Positions 1 to 4,702 of a stretch of DNA of 5,272 nucleotides are shown in pieces. Source of the stretch: Bacteroidales bacterium UBA1189 (GTDB taxonomy: Bacteria; Bacteroidota; Bacteroidia; Bacteroidales; Bacteroidaceae); NCBI GenBank assembly GCA_002309805.1, contig DBYJ01000055.1, positions 126,299-131,570 on the forward strand, given 5' to 3'. The notes under the pieces were generated by a model that worked only from the letters and a program-made list of their open reading frames with translations, did no database searches and was not told the origin of the DNA. Each line of letters begins with the position of its first letter. Position 1 is the first letter of the stretch. The position numbers were made by a program, and so were the translations under genes.

Positions 1-468
1 ATGAAGGAGAAGAAAGACCGCGTCGATGATGCCTTGTGCGCTACGCGTGCTGCTATCGAGGAGGGTATCGTTCCTGGTGGTGGTGTTGCTTACATCCGCG
101 CCATCGATGCTCTGGAAGGTCTGACAGGCGAGAATGCCGATGAGACTACGGGTATTGAAATCATCAAGCGTGCTGTTGAGGAGCCGCTGCGTCAGATTGT
201 CGCCAACGCCGGCAAGGAAGGCGCTGTGGTTGTCCAAAAGGTTCGCGAGGGCAAGGGTGACTTTGGTTACAACGCCCGCACGGATGTCTATGAGCCGCTT
301 AAGGCCGCAGGCGTGGTTGATCCCGCTAAGGTTGCCCGCGTAGCTCTTGAGAACGCAGCCTCCATTGCAGGAATGTTCCTCACCACCGAGTGCGTCATTG
401 TCGAGAAGAAGGAGCCGCAACCCCCACTTCCCGCTAACCCCGGCATGGGCATGGACGGCATGATGTAA
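1..468 (+). CDS. groEL: Chaperonin GroEL (60 kDa), C-terminal part; 5' end outside the window
   Basis: GroEL forms the double-ring cytosolic chaperonin that folds proteins with GroES and ATP. The visible 155 residues match the last intermediate and equatorial segment of the family. The motif KEKKDRVDDAL holds D10, equivalent to the ATP-hydrolysing Asp398 of E. coli GroEL. The Gly-rich VPGGGVA is at residues 25-30, and VVDPAKV carries D107, the equivalent of nucleotide-contacting Asp495. LTTECVIVEKKE follows, then the typical Gly/Met-rich tail (NPGMGMDGMM). The first codon is an ATG, but it is an internal Met (about 389 in E. coli numbering). The full protein is about 545 residues, so roughly 390 residues lie upstream of the window. 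groES is normally just upstream in Bacteroidales and is not visible here. A strong terminator follows the stop codon. Confidence 0.98.
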   Translation: MKEKKDRVDDALCATRAAIEEGIVPGGGVAYIRAIDALEGLTGENADETTGIEIIKRAVEEPLRQIVANAGKEGAVVVQKVREGKGDFGYNARTDVYEPLKAAGVVDPAKVARVALENAASIAGMFLTTECVIVEKKEPQPPLPANPGMGMDGMM

Positions 469-484
469 TCATATCAAGGTATAT

Positions 485-522
485 AAAAAGGGGGATGCTT
501 CATAAAGAACATCCCCCTTTTT
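485..522. terminator. Rho-independent terminator, probably bidirectional, between groEL and the nucleotidase operon
   Basis: GGGGGATG (490-497) pairs with CATCCCCC (510-517). The stem is flanked by an A-run (485-489) and a T-run (518-523). The T-run ends + strand transcription of groEL. The A-run gives a T-run on the minus strand, so the same hairpin can end the convergent nucleotidase operon, whose stop codon lies 56 bp away. The 12-nt loop has a small extra TTC/GAA pairing. Confidence 0.93.
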
Positions 523-577
523 TGAATTATGCTTTGTTTTCAAAGTGTAAGTCGGATTCGGAGAAGGCTGGTTATTT

Positions 578-1420
578 CTATCGGGTGACGGTGAGGGTGT
601 AGAGGCCGACGTGAGAGGCGTTCTTGCCGTTGTGCATGAGGGGGATGGAGTCGCCGTCGAGATTGGGGTAGAGGATAGGGGCGTCGAAAAGGCTGTGGGT
701 ATGTCCGCCGAGGACGAGGTCGATGCCATGCGTGCCGGCAATAAACTCTACATCATCGATGAGACCTTCAATCTGCCAGCCGAGGTGGCTGAGGCAGATA
801 ACGATGTCGCAGCGTTCACGTCCACGCAGGATGGGGACGATGCGATTGGCTTCGGCGATAGGATCGAGATAACGGATGCCTTCGCAGTTCTTGTCGGCCA
901 CGAGGCCCTCCATAGGGGGGCTGACGCCAAAGATACCGATGCGGACACCCTTGCGCTCGATGACGGTATAAGGGTGGACGACATCTTTCAAAGGGGTGGT
1001 GCTGACGTCGTAGTTGCAGCAGACGGTGGGGAAGGTGGCAAGCTGGAAGAGGCGGAGCATGTTGTCCTCACCAAAGTCAAACTCATGGTTGCCGATGGTA
1101 GCGGCATCGTAATGCATGGCGTTCATCAGGCGAATCTCGGCTTCTCCGCGGAAGAGGTTGTAGTAGAGTGAGCCTTGGGAGTAATCGCCGCAGTCGAGGA
1201 GGATAAGGTCGGAATCGACATGGGCGCGGAGACTGTCAATAACAGCAGCTCGACGAACGTAGCCGCCGGTGTTGGTCTTGCTGTCGGGCTCAATGCAGCT
1301 GTGGGTGTCGGAGGTGTGGAGGACGAGGAGGGTGGTTGTCGTCGGAGGGGTGGGGGAGCAAGAAAAGAATGAAAAATAAAGAATGAAGAGTGAAAAGTAA
1401 AGGAAGGAATGGGGTTTCAT
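578..1420 (-). CDS. 5'-nucleotidase-type metallophosphoesterase lipoprotein (catalytic domain only)
   Basis: This 280-residue protein matches the N-terminal catalytic domain of UshA/CD73-type 5'-nucleotidases, which hydrolyse nucleotides to nucleosides and phosphate using two metal ions. The metallophosphoesterase motifs appear in order: D-T-H at 38-40, GD at 78-79, GNHE at 110-113, SH at 211-212, and GGHTH at 238-242. The N-terminus is a very Phe-rich signal sequence followed by FFSC. Cys21 is the probable lipidation site, although Phe rather than Leu sits at -3. The protein stops just after the catalytic domain; the C-terminal substrate-binding domain of UshA is absent and is encoded by the gene just upstream in the same operon. 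Together the two are about 540 residues, close to a full-length UshA. It has no promoter of its own in the short gap, so co-transcription is inferred. Exact substrate preference (nucleotides, UDP-sugars) cannot be read from the sequence. Confidence 0.9.
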   Translation of the reverse strand: MKPHSFLYFSLFILYFSFFSCSPTPPTTTTLLVLHTSDTHSCIEPDSKTNTGGYVRRAAVIDSLRAHVDSDLILLDCGDYSQGSLYYNLFRGEAEIRLMNAMHYDAATIGNHEFDFGEDNMLRLFQLATFPTVCCNYDVSTTPLKDVVHPYTVIERKGVRIGIFGVSPPMEGLVADKNCEGIRYLDPIAEANRIVPILRGRERCDIVICLSHLGWQIEGLIDDVEFIAGTHGIDLVLGGHTHSLFDAPILYPNLDGDSIPLMHNGKNASHVGLYTLTVTR

Positions 1421-1423
1421 GGG
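1344..1423. repeat. Copy A of a duplicated start-proximal cassette (signal-peptide coding region)
   Basis: The start-proximal DNA of the catalytic-domain gene closely resembles 2183-2269 in front of the other nucleotidase gene. Both begin GGAGGGGT, continue through an A-rich stretch with GAATGA and TGAAAA words, and end GGGTTTCATGGG over the start codon. Copy A is about 80 bp and copy B about 87 bp, differing by small indels. Similarity ends inside the codons just after the lipobox Cys. The A-rich stretch is itself a degenerate repeat, and on the coding strand it yields the Phe/Leu/Ser core of the signal peptide. Confidence 0.7.
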
Positions 1424-1488
1424 GGATGGGGATTATGGGAGTAATGGGAACTATGGGAGAGATGGGAATTATGAGAATTATGAGAATT
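1419..1488. repeat. Degenerate 9-bp tandem repeat filling the gap between the two nucleotidase genes
   Basis: Seven consecutive 9-bp units fit 1426-1488 with consensus ATGGGAATT: ATGGGGATT, ATGGGAGTA, ATGGGAACT, ATGGGAGAG, ATGGGAATT and two copies of ATGAGAATT. A shortened 7-bp unit (1419-1425) overlaps the start codon of the downstream gene. The last unit supplies two bases of the stop codon of the upstream gene (1487-1489). The array therefore occupies the entire intergenic space of this operon. On the transcribed strand it reads AATTCCCAT. Confidence 0.85.
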
Positions 1489-2266
1489 AGGGGAGGTCGA
1501 TGAGAGTTATGCGGCCGTCAAGGACGGGGGCAATGGGCTTGCCGGCTGCGGTAAGGGCTTCGATGCGAGCGGTGACAAGCGAGCGGATGGTGAGCTCGGG
1601 GTAGACGGCGACGTCTGTGGCTTCGCGGAAGGCATCCATGCCGTCGTTGCCTTCGACAAGGTAGTCGAGCGTAGCAATACGATAATGAGCGGTGGGGTTA
1701 ACGGGGTGCCCCTGTACATCGCAGGTGACGAGTTCGCCGTCGGGGGTGATGACGAGGGCAGCGCCGCTGATGGGATGTCCGCCAGCGCGGGCAATGGATT
1801 GGAAGAGGCTGGTGAGCTGTTCGCCGGTGAGGGTGGCGAGGGCGAGGCAATTCTCGAAAGGGAAGACACGATAGACGTCGCCCACGGTAATGTCGCCCTT
1901 CAGCCAGAGGTTGCGGATGCCGCCGTAATTGGCAATAGCCACATCGACGGGCTTGCCATTGGCCGCATCGCCGGCTGAGCGGAGGACGTCGGCCTCGAAG
2001 TTATTCATAAGCCCTTCGGGCCGTCCGCGGTCGATGTCGCAAGAGGCGGTGCCGAGGACGGGAGCCTGAACGTCGATGACGCGCTGGCGGTATTCGGCAA
2101 GGATGGCAACGGCCTCGGCATTCTGGGGCAGGGAGTCGGCAGCTGCGGTGACTTCAAGGAAGGTGCCGTTGACAGAAACCTTGGAGGGGTTGGGAGAACA
2201 AGAGAAAAATGAAAAAAGAAGAATGAGGAATGAAAAATAAAATGCGAACTTGTAGTAGGGTTTCAT
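1487..2266 (-). CDS. 5'-nucleotidase C-terminal (substrate-binding) domain lipoprotein
   Basis: This 259-residue protein matches the C-terminal domain of UshA-type 5'-nucleotidases, which binds the nucleotide base and positions it for the metal site of the catalytic domain. Family motifs are the N-x-GGIR loop at 113-118 (NYGGIRN), PFEN at 136-139, the LTGEQL helix start at about 146-151, and YRIATLDYLVEGNDG at about 195-209. The last corresponds to the GGDG-type loop, with Asn in place of one Gly. There is no metal-binding DxH, GNHE or GGHTH motif, so alone it should be inactive. A Phe-rich signal sequence ends in FFSC, making Cys23 the likely lipidated residue. The start at 2266 gives this signal peptide and follows a phylum-type promoter. 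It is the first gene of the operon, with the catalytic half 66 bp downstream, the reverse of the domain order in UshA. Confidence 0.9.
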   Translation of the reverse strand: MKPYYKFAFYFSFLILLFSFFSCSPNPSKVSVNGTFLEVTAAADSLPQNAEAVAILAEYRQRVIDVQAPVLGTASCDIDRGRPEGLMNNFEADVLRSAGDAANGKPVDVAIANYGGIRNLWLKGDITVGDVYRVFPFENCLALATLTGEQLTSLFQSIARAGGHPISGAALVITPDGELVTCDVQGHPVNPTAHYRIATLDYLVEGNDGMDAFREATDVAVYPELTIRSLVTARIEALTAAGKPIAPVLDGRITLIDLP

Positions 2267-2269
2267 GGG
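2183..2269. repeat. Copy B of the duplicated start-proximal cassette
   Basis: This is the partner of 1344-1423. It shares GGAGGGGT at one end, AAAATGAAAAA, AAGAATGA and TGAAAA words in the middle, and GGGTTTCATGGG over the start codon. The encoded N-termini both start MKP and both end their hydrophobic part with FSFFSCSP. Confidence 0.7.
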
Positions 2270-2289
2270 AAAAGGGTTAAAGGTGATTG

Positions 2290-2334
2290 ATGGGAATGAT
2301 GGGAGTTATGGGAATTGTGGGAATTATGGGTATT
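2290..2334. repeat. Second 9-bp tandem repeat array, in the 5' leader of the nucleotidase operon
   Basis: Five consecutive 9-bp units have the same consensus as the array at 1419-1488: ATGGGAATG, ATGGGAGTT, ATGGGAATT, GTGGGAATT, ATGGGTATT. A further related word touches the start codon (2265-2273). The array lies between the predicted promoter and the start codon of the minus-strand operon, so it should be transcribed as part of the leader, reading AATTCCCAT. Confidence 0.85.
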
Positions 2335-2342
2335 ATTCGAAG

Positions 2343-2374
2343 CAAAGGTACGACTAAGCGAGGGATAAAGCAAG
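2343..2374 (-). promoter_or_regulatory. Bacteroidota-type promoter of the nucleotidase operon
   Basis: On the minus strand, TACCTTTG (2350-2343) matches the TAnnTTTG -7 element. CTTG (2374-2371) sits 20 nt upstream as a -33 element with the TTG core. Transcription should start near 2336, giving a leader of about 70 nt that contains the 9-bp array. This is a sequence match only. Confidence 0.65.
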
Positions 2375-2410
2375 TGAAATTGCAATAATTTGAAAAAAGT
2401 TACAAGTTTG

Positions 2411-2442
2411 TTTGGTTTTTTGTGCAAAGTGTAGTACTTTTG
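2411..2442 (+). promoter_or_regulatory. Bacteroidota-type promoter of rplS
   Basis: TTTG (2411-2414) is followed after 20 nt by TACTTTTG (2435-2442), a full match to the TTTG / TAnnTTTG promoter of the phylum. Transcription should start near 2449, leaving an untranslated leader of about 80 nt. The promoter is divergent from that at 2343-2374, with the -33 elements about 36 bp apart. Confidence 0.8.
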
Positions 2443-2453
2443 CAGCCGCTTTC

Positions 2454-2495
2454 GCGCAATCGCTGTCAGAGGAAGTGTGACCTGATATGTTGCGT
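2454..2495 (+). promoter_or_regulatory. Possible structured leader of rplS mRNA
   Basis: The leader can fold with an outer stem CGCAA (2455-2459) / TTGCG (2490-2494), extended by one G-T wobble. An inner stem is either GTCA (2465-2468) / TGAC (2478-2481) or the alternative TCAG / CTGA. Ribosomal-protein operons are often self-regulated through leader RNA, so an L19-binding role is conceivable. The stems are short and no known leader family was recognised. Confidence 0.25.
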
Positions 2496-2529
2496 AAGGA
2501 CAAAAATGAACCAATAAAGTATTGAAAGT

Positions 2530-2898
2530 ATGGATTTAATTAAAGTTGCAGAAGAGGCGTTTGCTACCGGTAAAGAGGGTACAGCTCCGAAGTTCAAGTC
2601 GGGCGACACCGTGACCGTAGCTTATCGTATCATCGAAGGAAACAAGGAGCGTGTCCAGCTCTATCGTGGCGTGGTCATTAAGATTGCAGGCCATGGCTAC
2701 AACAAGCGTTTCACCGTCCGCAAGATGTCGGGCACCGTGGGTGTGGAGCGTATCTTCCCCATCAGCTCACCGGCTATTGAGAGCATTACCGTCAACAAGG
2801 TCGGTAAGGTGCGTCGTGCCAAGCTGTACTACCTGCGTGCGCTTACTGGCAAGAAGGCCCGTATCAAAGAGAAGAGGGTCAACGTTGCCAAGGCTTAA
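2530..2898 (+). CDS. rplS: Large ribosomal subunit protein L19 (bL19)
   Basis: L19 is a 50S subunit protein at the 30S-50S interface. The 122-residue product has the family pattern throughout: GDTVTVAYRI at about 26-35, a GVVI strand, FTVRKMSGTVGVERIFP, then SPAIESI and KVGKVRRAKLYYLR, and a basic C-terminal end with GKKARIKEK. Length fits the family (about 115-125 residues). The ATG at 2530 gives the expected N-terminus. There is no Shine-Dalgarno sequence ahead of it, only an AT-rich stretch, which is usual in this phylum. It stands alone between its own promoter and terminator rather than in the rimM-trmD operon familiar from Proteobacteria. Confidence 0.98.
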   Translation: MDLIKVAEEAFATGKEGTAPKFKSGDTVTVAYRIIEGNKERVQLYRGVVIKIAGHGYNKRFTVRKMSGTVGVERIFPISSPAIESITVNKVGKVRRAKLYYLRALTGKKARIKEKRVNVAKA

Positions 2899-2932
2899 CG
2901 GTTGGAAACTTGATTTCGAAAACGAGAAAAGG

Positions 2933-2961
2933 CCTGTCCTCCTTAGAGGGCAGGTTTTTTT
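2933..2961 (+). terminator. Rho-independent terminator of rplS
   Basis: CCTGTCCTC (2933-2941) pairs with GAGGGCAGG (2946-2954) as a 9-bp stem with one G-T wobble and a 4-nt loop, followed by seven Ts (2955-2961). It lies 34 bp after the rplS stop codon. Confidence 0.93.
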
Positions 2962-2970
2962 GATAAAATA

Positions 2971-3002
2971 TTTGGATTTTTGTTGGGGGTGTAGTATCTT
3001 TG
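2971..3002 (+). promoter_or_regulatory. Bacteroidota-type promoter of the small outer-membrane-like protein
   Basis: TTTG (2971-2974), a 20-nt spacer and TATCTTTG (2995-3002) match the phylum consensus. Spacer length and the flanking GTGTAGTA are the same as in the rplS promoter. Transcription should start near 3009, giving a leader of about 26 nt. The -33 element begins 9 nt after the T-run of the rplS terminator. Confidence 0.8.
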
Positions 3003-3034
3003 TGGCGTATTCATTAACTAAAAATCGTAAGCAA

Positions 3035-3490
3035 ATGAAAAAACTGATGGTAATTGCCGTGCTGATGGTGTCTGCACTGGCTGTTAACGCTCAGGACTAC
3101 AACTGGGCAATTGGTGTACGTGGTGGCTGGGAAAATGCCGGTCTCACGCTGAAGAAGGGTATGGGCGGCACGGCTCTGGATTTTACGGGCACGTGGGATT
3201 TCCGTTCAGACTTCACACGCCTGAAAGTGCAGGGACTCTACGAGTGGCAGCAGCCGCTTGCAGACGGACTGGATTGGTACTATGGCTTGGGCGCTCACGT
3301 CGGTCTTTGGGGCGACGAGCACAACAACGGAGCCTTCTGGGTTGGCGTTGATGCCGTACTGGGTCTGGAGTTCAAGTTCCCGAGCCTGCCTATCGCCATT
3401 TCGCTGGACTATCGTCCTGGCGTGAATGTCCTGCCGAGTGTGGGCGTTGGCTATGGTGATGTGGGCTTCGGTCTGAAGTTCTGCTTCTAA
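3035..3490 (+). CDS. Small secreted beta-barrel-like outer membrane protein, function unknown
   Basis: This 151-residue protein has a clear signal peptide: MKK, a hydrophobic core, and ANA|Q with cleavage after residue 19. The mature part is rich in Gly and aromatic residues and shows alternating stretches typical of amphipathic beta strands (for example WAIGVRGGW, WYYGLGAHVGLW, VGVGYGDVGFGLKF). It ends in Phe, as many outer-membrane barrels do. About 130 mature residues would suit a small eight-strand barrel of the OmpX/OmpW size class. That is an inference from composition; I recognise no specific family. The ATG at 3035 was chosen because it gives the signal peptide and lies just after the promoter. 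The frame is open further upstream only by chance, across rplS. The gene is monocistronic, with its own promoter and terminator. Confidence 0.85.
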   Translation: MKKLMVIAVLMVSALAVNAQDYNWAIGVRGGWENAGLTLKKGMGGTALDFTGTWDFRSDFTRLKVQGLYEWQQPLADGLDWYYGLGAHVGLWGDEHNNGAFWVGVDAVLGLEFKFPSLPIAISLDYRPGVNVLPSVGVGYGDVGFGLKFCF

Positions 3491-3516
3491 CGGACACTAT
3501 CGAAGGCAAAAACGAG

Positions 3517-3545
3517 GGCAAGCGGGTTCTCCCGCTTGCCTTTTT
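3517..3545 (+). terminator. Strong rho-independent terminator after the outer-membrane-like gene
   Basis: GGCAAGCGGG (3517-3526) pairs perfectly with CCCGCTTGCC (3531-3540) around the loop TTCT, followed by five Ts (3541-3545). It stands only 14 nt before the start codon of the next gene, which is on the same strand. Confidence 0.93.
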
Positions 3546-3559
3546 CTAATCTTCAGACG

Positions 3560-4078
3560 ATGGAAGTAGTAATTCGAGCAGCTTCATTGGCTGACATTTC
3601 GCTGATAGGGCGATTGGCTGACGTGTGTTTCCACCATACGTACAGGGATATCCTCAGCACGGAGCAAATGGAGTATATGATGGACTGGATGTACTCGGCC
3701 GAGAGCCTGCGCAGGCAGATGACGGAGGAGGGGCACGTCTATTTCCTTGCTGAGGCTGATGGCGAGGACGTGGGCTATGTGTCTGTGCAGCCGGAGGGGA
3801 CGGCGGAGGACGGGCTGCCGCTGTGGCATCTGCAGAAGATTTATGTGTTGCCTGACTGCCAGGCTGGCGGAGTGGGGAAGCAAATGTTCCTCCACGCGAT
3901 TGAGTATGTGAGGCAGCAGGCAGGTACGCCGTGCCGCGTAGAGTTGAATGTCAATCGGAATAACCGGGCGGTGGGGTTTTATGAGCACCTGGGCATGCAC
4001 AGGATGAGGCAAGGAGATTTCCCCATTGGTCACGGCTTCTATATGAACGACTATATTATGGGGATAGAAGTTCTGTAA
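3560..4078 (+). CDS. GNAT-family N-acetyltransferase
   Basis: GNAT enzymes transfer an acetyl group from acetyl-CoA to an amine on a small molecule or protein; the substrate here cannot be inferred. The 172-residue product begins VVIRAASLADISLIGRL, the usual first strand and helix of the fold. It has motif A as IYVLPDCQAGGVGKQM at about 98-113, where QAGGVG is the CoA pyrophosphate-binding Q/R-x-x-G-x-G loop. The motif-B region is ELNVNRNNRAVGFYEHLGM, with the typical Asn and the FYEHLGM helix. The ATG at 3560 is preferred over an in-frame TTG at 3536, which lies inside the preceding terminator stem. I see no TAnnTTTG promoter between the terminator and the start, so expression may depend on read-through or an unrecognised promoter. 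Confidence 0.93.
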   Translation: MEVVIRAASLADISLIGRLADVCFHHTYRDILSTEQMEYMMDWMYSAESLRRQMTEEGHVYFLAEADGEDVGYVSVQPEGTAEDGLPLWHLQKIYVLPDCQAGGVGKQMFLHAIEYVRQQAGTPCRVELNVNRNNRAVGFYEHLGMHRMRQGDFPIGHGFYMNDYIMGIEVL

Positions 4079-4090
4079 GTGGGGTTGGAA

Positions 4091-4168
4091 AACGCGTTGA
4101 TACACGTGGCTCAACGCGTTGATACACGTGACCCAACGCGTTGATACACGTTGCACAACGCGTTGGGT
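4091..4168. repeat. 22-bp iteron-like tandem repeat, three full copies and a partial fourth
   Basis: Units start at 4091, 4113, 4135 and 4157. Each begins with the palindrome AACGCGTT, followed by GATA and, in the first two units, the palindrome CACGTG (CACGTT in the third). A variable 4-bp tail ends the unit (GCTC, ACCC, GCAC). The first 17 bp are identical in the three full copies. The fourth copy keeps AACGCGTTG and then diverges. Palindrome centres alternate every 11 bp. ACCCAACGCGTT (4131-4142) and AACGCGTTGGGT (4157-4168) form a perfect 12-bp inverted repeat with a 14-nt spacer. The array fills much of the 143-bp gap between two convergent genes. There is no T-run beside it, so a classic terminator is not supported. 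Confidence 0.92.
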
Positions 4169-4221
4169 AACCTAAAACATCAAATTCTAACTTTCTCTTT
4201 GTAGCTCTTAGGCCGCGGAGG

Positions 4222-4644
4222 TCAATTCTTCAGCTTGCCGAGGCGGGCGGTAACGGTGACCCCCGTTTCACTGTAGAGAAGTCCCATGCCAAAAACACGA
4301 TAGTTCTCGGTTTTATATTGCGGGTACATGAGGAAATCCCAACCAGGATTCTTCTCCAGCAAGTCGTAGACGGCATAGCTATTGTCTGAAGACAAAAATC
4401 CTGGAATGTTACCCACGACAGGAACGCCGATAGTACCTTGTTTGGTCTTGAACAGATGCTTCCAGTCGATGCCAAACACGCGGATGATGGTAGCTGTGCC
4501 GGTAACAGGCTCGGAAAGAACCATGTCGTCAGCGTTCAGTTCAAAGCGCACATTGGGCTCGCGCATGCTGCGTGAAAGGGTTGTACAACTGGAGAAGGCC
4601 AGAATGGCTACGGCCAAAATCAAAAGAAAACGAAATTTCTTCAT
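4222..4644 (-). CDS. Small lipoprotein of unknown function
   Basis: This 140-residue protein starts MKKFRF, has a hydrophobic core and the lipobox AFSSC with Cys20 as probable lipidation site, so it should be anchored to a membrane after SPII cleavage. The mature part holds NVRFELNADDMVLSEPVTG, then ATIIRVFGIDWKHLF, AVYDLLEKNPGWDFLMYPQY, and a final VTVTARLGKL. This strand-helix-strand arrangement, with FGI, a DLL helix, P-x-Y and ARLGK, looks like a compact domain seen in small Bacteroidota lipoproteins, but I cannot name a family with confidence. It follows the ROK kinase gene in the same direction after 58 bp, so co-transcription is possible, though a functional link is not shown. The start at 4644 is set by the signal peptide. 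Confidence 0.85.
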   Translation of the reverse strand: MKKFRFLLILAVAILAFSSCTTLSRSMREPNVRFELNADDMVLSEPVTGTATIIRVFGIDWKHLFKTKQGTIGVPVVGNIPGFLSSDNSYAVYDLLEKNPGWDFLMYPQYKTENYRVFGMGLLYSETGVTVTARLGKLKN

Positions 4645-4654
4645 AGTGAATCAA

Positions 4655-4662
4655 CAAAAATA
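4655..4662 (-). promoter_or_regulatory. Weak candidate -7 element before the small lipoprotein gene
   Basis: TATTTTTG on the minus strand fits TAnnTTTG, but there is no TTG at the -33 position. The element ends only 10 nt before the start codon, which would leave almost no leader. It may be a chance match in AT-rich sequence; read-through from the kinase gene is an alternative. Confidence 0.25.
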
Positions 4663-4687
4663 ATGGGTTAATAAAATGGGTTAATAA
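4662..4687. repeat. Perfect 13-bp tandem duplication upstream of the small lipoprotein gene
   Basis: AATGGGTTAATAA occurs at 4662-4674 and again directly at 4675-4687. It lies in the 58-bp gap between the ROK kinase stop codon and the lipoprotein start, and touches the weak promoter candidate. Confidence 0.9.
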
Positions 4688-4702
4688 AGGTTGTTCGTTT
4701 GA

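Noticed and set aside
1..3. ATG at the window edge as the start of a short GroEL-like gene
   Set aside because: The residues match an internal segment of GroEL near residue 389, so the gene simply continues upstream.
611..1978. Several + strand open frames opposite the nucleotidase genes
   Set aside because: Gly/Val/Asp-rich shadows with no recognisable domains, caused by the GC-rich coding strand opposite.
578..2266. A frameshifted or broken single nucleotidase gene
   Set aside because: The domain order is reversed, each half has its own signal peptide, and a 66-bp gap separates them, so a simple frameshift or nonsense mutation cannot explain it.
2263..2514. Minus-strand open frame of 83 codons with an Asn-Ser-His repeat
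   Set aside because: The repeat is just the 9-bp leader array read in frame. The frame begins upstream of the predicted operon promoter and overlaps the divergent rplS promoter, so it is unlikely to be translated.
2651..3034. Long upstream extension of the outer-membrane-like protein frame
   Set aside because: It overlaps rplS in another frame and would put the signal peptide in mid-protein; the terminator and promoter between the genes also argue against it.
3584..4156. 190-codon open frame opposite the GNAT gene
   Set aside because: It is the antisense shadow of a well-supported GNAT gene, and its N-terminus is the 22-bp array translated.
4091..4168. CRISPR array
   Set aside because: Units are 22 bp in total with only 4-5 bp of variable sequence, far too short for spacers, and no cas genes are near.
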